A DNA stretch of 64,000 bases from Coemansia sp. RSA 487 (lineage: Eukaryota; Kickxellomycota; Kickxellomycetes; Kickxellales; Kickxellaceae), in assembly GCA_027577595.1 (NCBI GenBank), contig JANBRJ010000033.1, positions 100,416 to 164,415 on the forward strand, in the 5' to 3' direction. Made by a program: the position numbers and the translations under genes. Each line of letters starts with the position of its first letter. The first letter of the stretch is position 1. Below, piece after piece: positions 59,661-64,000 of this stretch. The notes beneath the pieces were generated by a model that was not told the DNA's origin, ran no database searches, and saw only the letters and a list, made by a program, of their open reading frames with translations.

Positions 59661-62153
59661 CTAGATCTCGGTTGCCATGCGTTGCAGAAAGGAACGAAAC
59701 AAGGTGTACTTGCCCTTGTGCCCTGCCATGCGGTCGACAAGTATCGCATAGCGACGGCGCAGCGACGCAGGGCCTGCCGCAACACGTACAAGCTCGATGC
59801 GCACAGAGCAGCTGTAGTACTCAAGCACCTCTGCTTCCTTTGATCTGCTAAGCGATGGCGAGTACTGCGCAAGCATAATGCACGTCGTGTGCTTGACGGC
59901 AACAAAGGTGGAGGAGGACTGGCCAGTACTTGTGCTTGGTTGCTCTGGCTGCGATGGCGACACATCTTGTTGCTGCTGTATCGCTGCATGGCCAGCATTT
60001 CCGCCTAGATGTTGGGAGCGAGACAGCATACGGTAGAGGCGAGACGACCAGCGGCGGGTATCCTGGTTCTCTGGAGCAGTGTTGCTGTTCTCTGGCTCTG
60101 CGTTTGCACTCTCAGTGACTGTTTTGTCGTTGATATCAAGGTCGCTAGCACTGTCCATCCAGCTCAGACTCCAGCTCCAGCTGCTTCCTGTGACTGTTGT
60201 CGTGGCTGTTGTCGTGGCTGTGGCTGAGCCTGCTGCACTGCCGTCTGGATTGCACCGAGGCTCGACATACGCATGCGCTATTTCGTGTAGCTTAAGAAGC
60301 ACAGACAGCCGCTGCATCACATCGGCAGGCGCACAGTTGGTTAGAGCTGCAGGCAACGCAACGCGCCGCTGCGTTTCGTCAAGAGCGCCAATAACACGAG
60401 GCACAGCGGCGCCAGATAATGCTGTGCTACGCAGTGGAAGCAGTGGCATCGACGATGCTCCAGCAAATCCCGATGGATGCGATGTGCTTGAAGCTGTTGG
60501 TGCGGTCACAGGTATCCCCATGTAGTATCGGCGCCGGCGCATCTGGTGCAGCACTAGTGCGTAAACAGACACGACTGGCGAGTTTGGCACATCGACAATG
60601 GTGCGCGTGCCACGCCGGCGCAAGGTGCTCCGCGCCATTGCTGTCTCAAGGGTCTGCAGAACCTCGTCTGCACTGCGGTCCAAACACACTGCAACCTCGC
60701 GTGCTGCCACAGAATCAACCCGCGGTCCGGGAAGCGGCAGACAGCGGCGCGGCAGAAGTGACGATCCATGCGCTCCATTGCTGCCTCCGCCAACCCAGGG
60801 ATGCGCCAGGACATCAGCCATCGAGATACGCCGGGCAACTGAGGGCTCCAGCATACGTGTCAGCAAGTCGCGCAACAGTCCGCTCATGTCGGGACGCAGG
60901 GCAAAGTCTGCTGCCATAATCTTGTCGTAGTTTCGTGGCTGCGCAGGGTCATCAAAGGGGAAGCGGCCAGCCAGCGTCACATAGAGAAGCACGCCTAGCG
61001 ACCATACATCGACTTCGGGTCCCACATATGCGTCGCCACGCAAAATTTCTGGCGCCGTGTATGGCAAGCTGCCGCAAAATGTCTCCATCAGCGATGCACC
61101 ATCAAAGAAGTTTGCAAGCCCAAAGTCGATCAGCCGTGCCTGTCCGTCCGTGCGCGTAACCATGATGTTCTCCAACTTGATATCGCGGTGGATCACAGAG
61201 TGTGCGTGGCAAAAGGCCACAGCCTCCGCCACGCCGCGGAACACTCCGCGCGCCTCATTCTCGCTCAGCCCGCTGTTTCCGATGCGCTCAGCCAGCGTCT
61301 CGCCATCAACGTACGCATAGAACAGATAAAAGTGCGTGTCGGTTACGCGGAAATCCGTCAGCGGCACGATGCCTGGATGCCTTCCGCCCAGAATCGACGC
61401 CAAGTTAGCTTCGCGCACCACACGCCGATCCAGCGTCCGCGCCTTTCGCCATTCCGCGTGCCCTCGTCTCCGCTTGTGCGGCGCGTACCGTCGGATGATC
61501 TTGACTGCCAGTCGCTCGCCTGTCAGCGCCGACCGCATCAGCTTGACCTTGCCGTAGCTGCCCTGCCCCAGTGTTCTTTCCACCTCAAATTCGCCCAGCG
61601 GCGTGTGCAGCAGAAACTGCCGTGACCGGTTACACTTTAGTGATAATGCAATAACCGGTCCGTTATCCTCAACGGCTGTCTTGGTATCTTCGTTTTGCAC
61701 TGGCACAAGTGAAACCGGCCGTGGCAAGTGGTGTACTGTTGTTGCGACGTTGTTGGCCTTGCCGTTGCGTCGCAGACTGCCCAAAAACATACGTGGTCTC
61801 CTTCCTGCTGCTTGGTCTGTTTGCTGTTCGTCGCGCCGTGTAATCGAATCTATCAACGCACCAACGCCAGCTACATCTAGAATTGGGCGAAACATAAGGC
61901 TGCGACTACGCTGTGGCTGTGTATCTTGTTCTTTCTGCTCTTGCTGTTCTTGTTGTTTACCGTCGCCTGTGCCGAACTTTGCAAATAGTCGCCGTCGTCC
62001 CCGTCCTACCTCCGCGTCTGGATCCTCTCCCAGCTGCGTCTTTTTCGTATCTGCTGTTGATTTGAGCATGTTGATGTTGAGTGTAAACTCGAGTCTTCCA
62101 TCATCAAGCCCGCCATTGTTAAACAAGCTGCTGCTGATGTTGTACGTCGTCAT
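59661..62153 (-). CDS. CAMKL-family Ser/Thr kinase with KA1-like C-terminus (Kin1/MARK-like)
   Basis: 830 residues. Kinase domain ~185-455: P-loop LGQGSYGKV, AVKII lysine, catalytic loop VIHRDIKLENIMV, DFGLANFFD, activation segment ending SLPYTAPEIL, VDVWSLGVLLY. All catalytic residues are present. An insertion with RRYAPHKRRRGHAEWRKART sits after the ATP lysine. The last ~85 residues (VAVKHTTCIML ... RIELVRVAAG ... FRSFLQRMATEI) resemble a KA1 domain, which binds acidic phospholipids. The ~185-residue N-terminal part and the ~290 residues between the domains are low-complexity. Likely a polarity or stress kinase of the Kin1/MARK/Hsl1 group; the exact subfamily is unsure. Confidence 0.85.
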   Translation of the reverse strand: MTTYNISSSLFNNGGLDDGRLEFTLNINMLKSTADTKKTQLGEDPDAEVGRGRRRLFAKFGTGDGKQQEQQEQKEQDTQPQRSRSLMFRPILDVAGVGALIDSITRRDEQQTDQAAGRRPRMFLGSLRRNGKANNVATTVHHLPRPVSLVPVQNEDTKTAVEDNGPVIALSLKCNRSRQFLLHTPLGEFEVERTLGQGSYGKVKLMRSALTGERLAVKIIRRYAPHKRRRGHAEWRKARTLDRRVVREANLASILGGRHPGIVPLTDFRVTDTHFYLFYAYVDGETLAERIGNSGLSENEARGVFRGVAEAVAFCHAHSVIHRDIKLENIMVTRTDGQARLIDFGLANFFDGASLMETFCGSLPYTAPEILRGDAYVGPEVDVWSLGVLLYVTLAGRFPFDDPAQPRNYDKIMAADFALRPDMSGLLRDLLTRMLEPSVARRISMADVLAHPWVGGGSNGAHGSSLLPRRCLPLPGPRVDSVAAREVAVCLDRSADEVLQTLETAMARSTLRRRGTRTIVDVPNSPVVSVYALVLHQMRRRRYYMGIPVTAPTASSTSHPSGFAGASSMPLLPLRSTALSGAAVPRVIGALDETQRRVALPAALTNCAPADVMQRLSVLLKLHEIAHAYVEPRCNPDGSAAGSATATTTATTTVTGSSWSWSLSWMDSASDLDINDKTVTESANAEPENSNTAPENQDTRRWSSRLYRMLSRSQHLGGNAGHAAIQQQQDVSPSQPEQPSTSTGQSSSTFVAVKHTTCIMLAQYSPSLSRSKEAEVLEYYSCSVRIELVRVAAGPASLRRRYAILVDRMAGHKGKYTLFRSFLQRMATEI

Positions 62154-63316
62154 GACAAGCTTACACGAGGAATGTCCAAATGAGTAAAATAATTGGCTTT
62201 AAGATACAACAACGAATATCCGCTATTCGTCACTACTAAAAAAAGTTTATCTCTATCATAATCCTGTTATTTTCACTTTCTACACACTCCCCCGCTTTTG
62301 TTGCTAAAATAAAAACTTATACGCCGTTGGTTCTTGGAAAGGAATGAGACATACCCGCAGTAGCTTCAAATATTTGATAACCATGCCCTTTTGTTTCTTT
62401 TGTACTTTTTTGTGCGGGGGAGAAAACGAGGGGGAATAAAATTAAATTCTGGCATTCTTGCTGAAAAAAAAAAAGTAGAATGTTATTTTTGTGTGGAGAA
62501 TAGCATAATGATATCGAAGTAGTCTTAGTCGTTTTCACCCTCTCCATTCCAAACGATTTGTGCGGAGTAGATTTAATTTCAGCTACAACATTTATTTAGA
62601 GATCAAAAATATAGAATGCTTTCTATGGTTCGCTTACTTGGAGAATTGCCGCCTGAAAAGGCAAAGTGGGCCAGGCACCACATAACCCGTTGCACCGTTT
62701 GAGCGGCTGTGCAAAACGTTACAATTTACTTTTTCAGAATTAAATATCGCTGGATCCAATTTTGTATGGATAAAAGTATATTATAAAAACTGAAGAAGGG
62801 ACCAAGAGAAGAAATGAAAAAACCTGTCTATCTGCGACGACATGGCATGCTGTTAAATAGTGGCAAAACATACACCCAGTAATTAGATTTCGTGCCACAT
62901 CCAGTGGACATAGAATATGGCGTTGATAAAAATATATATAATAAGGTCACTTTTGGTTGTCTTGTTTCTCATTATTCTAGACTTTTCATCACGTTTGTAT
63001 CTCAATATACAATAAAAGGTTACAGTTTTATAAAGGTCGGGAAACAGATATACTCCATATCACAATTTCTCTTATTTTTTAAATGGTAAGAAAAGAAAAT
63101 CCCAAAGGACTACAAAAAATAGATACAATCGTCATAGTTCATGAGATTATTCATTTTATTTTTCATACCCTCTTTAACCCAATCCTTTGTACAAATTAAA
63201 TTGGACTCGAGCTTAGCTTCTATGAATAAAATGAGTGCTGGAACATCGACAACTCATTTTTCCAACTGTTGCATACTCAGTCGTGGGCGGAATCCACCTA
63301 TTCAATACTGACCAAG
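62154..63316. other. AT-rich intergenic region, no gene seen
   Basis: 5' flank of the kinase gene and beyond. ORFs at 62317-62547 and 62892-63089 lack any family feature. No repeat or RNA gene recognised. Confidence 0.4.
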
Positions 63317-63427
63317 TCAACCAGTCGTTGGGGGCTTTTTATTATTTGTTCTTGGCCTCCGTGCTGTTGGCGCAGGAGGTTGAGGTGGTTGAAATGGTTT
63401 AATCTCGGATTCTGTTACACAGGGCAT
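63317..63427 (-). CDS. Possible Pro-rich microprotein
   Basis: 36 residues from ATG 63427: MPCVTESEIKPFQPPQPPAP, then TARRPRTNNKKPPTTG. Pro-rich like the microproteins at 28461 and 30661 but without the MSSNG start or the conserved leader. A CATATAAAAAGG element lies ~90-95 bp upstream on this strand (about 63511-63523). Very short, so low confidence. Confidence 0.25.
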   Translation of the reverse strand: MPCVTESEIKPFQPPQPPAPTARRPRTNNKKPPTTG

Positions 63428-64000
63428 GGTTGAATATAAAATTGATGGTAATGTGGTAATAATATGTGTAAGCAAAAAAGAAAAGAAAAATACCAGGCTA
63501 TCCTTGCCTTTTTATATGTTACCAAGCACACACCAGCTTCAACAGTAGGCACATCATGAGTACTCCCCGATACTCTGTTATTCCTATTTATATGTCAGTT
63601 GGGGTGTACATGATACGTATGCATAGCTCATTGGAGATCTTTATATATGTGGGGTGATATTCCTCACTAATTAAAATAAAATAAAACACTATGAAACCAG
63701 TAATAGAATGCCTAAATTTAGCTTAATTTATTAGTAGAAAATAGATGCTAAATTGGTAAACGTGTAAATGAGTATTTCACTCTTACTTACTAATTAGTGA
63801 GAATTACATCAAAGCAAATATGGTTTTTTTAAGAAACAAGCTGAACACTAATGTTTAATCATTGATTACTTTTGATAGCCACTTAATTTTATTACAGCCC
63901 AATTTAAAGCAGAAATTGTGTCAGATTTGCCATGGACCCAGGATAAAATAACACAGAGTAATTATTCGATATCTTGTTCCTCAAACTAGATATAAGAAGA
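63428..64000. other. AT-rich window end, no gene seen
   Basis: Contains TATA-like elements on the minus strand (about 63511-63523 and 63639-63650) and no ORF of note. Confidence 0.35.

Overview
The window looks like nuclear DNA of an early-diverging fungus, most likely Kickxellomycotina (Coemansia-like). The reasons are fungal housekeeping genes that are almost intron-free, secreted GH3, GH15 and LPMO-type enzymes, a GPI-type CBM19-like wall protein, and TATA-containing promoters. Only one intron is clear (48919-49250). The lineage is inferred from protein style, not from a marker gene. I saw no tRNA, rRNA or CRISPR array.

Layout. (A) 1-10.7 kb is gene-dense: two tandem GH3 beta-glucosidases (the first cut by the window edge), a chitin-binding-like GPI protein, a protein with a ubiquitin/RA-like domain, and a Mad3/BubR1-type spindle-checkpoint protein. 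(B) 10.8-22 kb is AT-rich and accessory. It holds a decayed Fanzor/TnpB-like nuclease gene, a tiny Ala/Arg-rich gene, one secreted LPMO-like enzyme, two small Cys-rich ORFs, and a five-member cluster of ~90-residue paralogues that look like a ubiquitin-type beta-grasp fold (one frameshifted). (C) 22-26.6 kb is a DHX29-like DExH helicase. (D) 26.6-34.1 kb is AT-rich again. It has a second Fanzor-like relic inside an inverted repeat, then a mosaic of segmental duplications carrying three 'MS(S/N)NG' microgenes, each with an almost identical promoter and 5' leader. (E) 34.1-62.2 kb is gene-dense: MTH1-type Nudix hydrolase, alkaline phosphatase, a divergent GH3 with a Pro/Gln-rich N-terminus, a DUF4097-like membrane protein, two related secreted peptides, a one-finger C2H2 microprotein, mRNA cap methyltransferase, a Myb/SANT-like protein, an APC amino-acid permease, a Nudix-like protein without its catalytic glutamates, VAC14, GH15 glucoamylase and a KA1-type CAMKL kinase. 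(F) 62.2-64 kb is AT-rich with at most one tiny Pro-rich ORF.

Function. The secreted enzymes (three GH3, GH15, LPMO-like, alkaline phosphatase) fit glucan, starch and chitin breakdown and phosphate scavenging. Mad3, cap methyltransferase, DHX29-like helicase, VAC14, kinase and MTH1 are core cell functions. The novelty is in the AT-rich blocks: (i) a tandem family of beta-grasp-like small proteins, (ii) a microgene family in which one promoter/leader module is joined to two unrelated coding sequences, and (iii) two eroded copies of RNA-guided-nuclease-like (Fanzor) genes.
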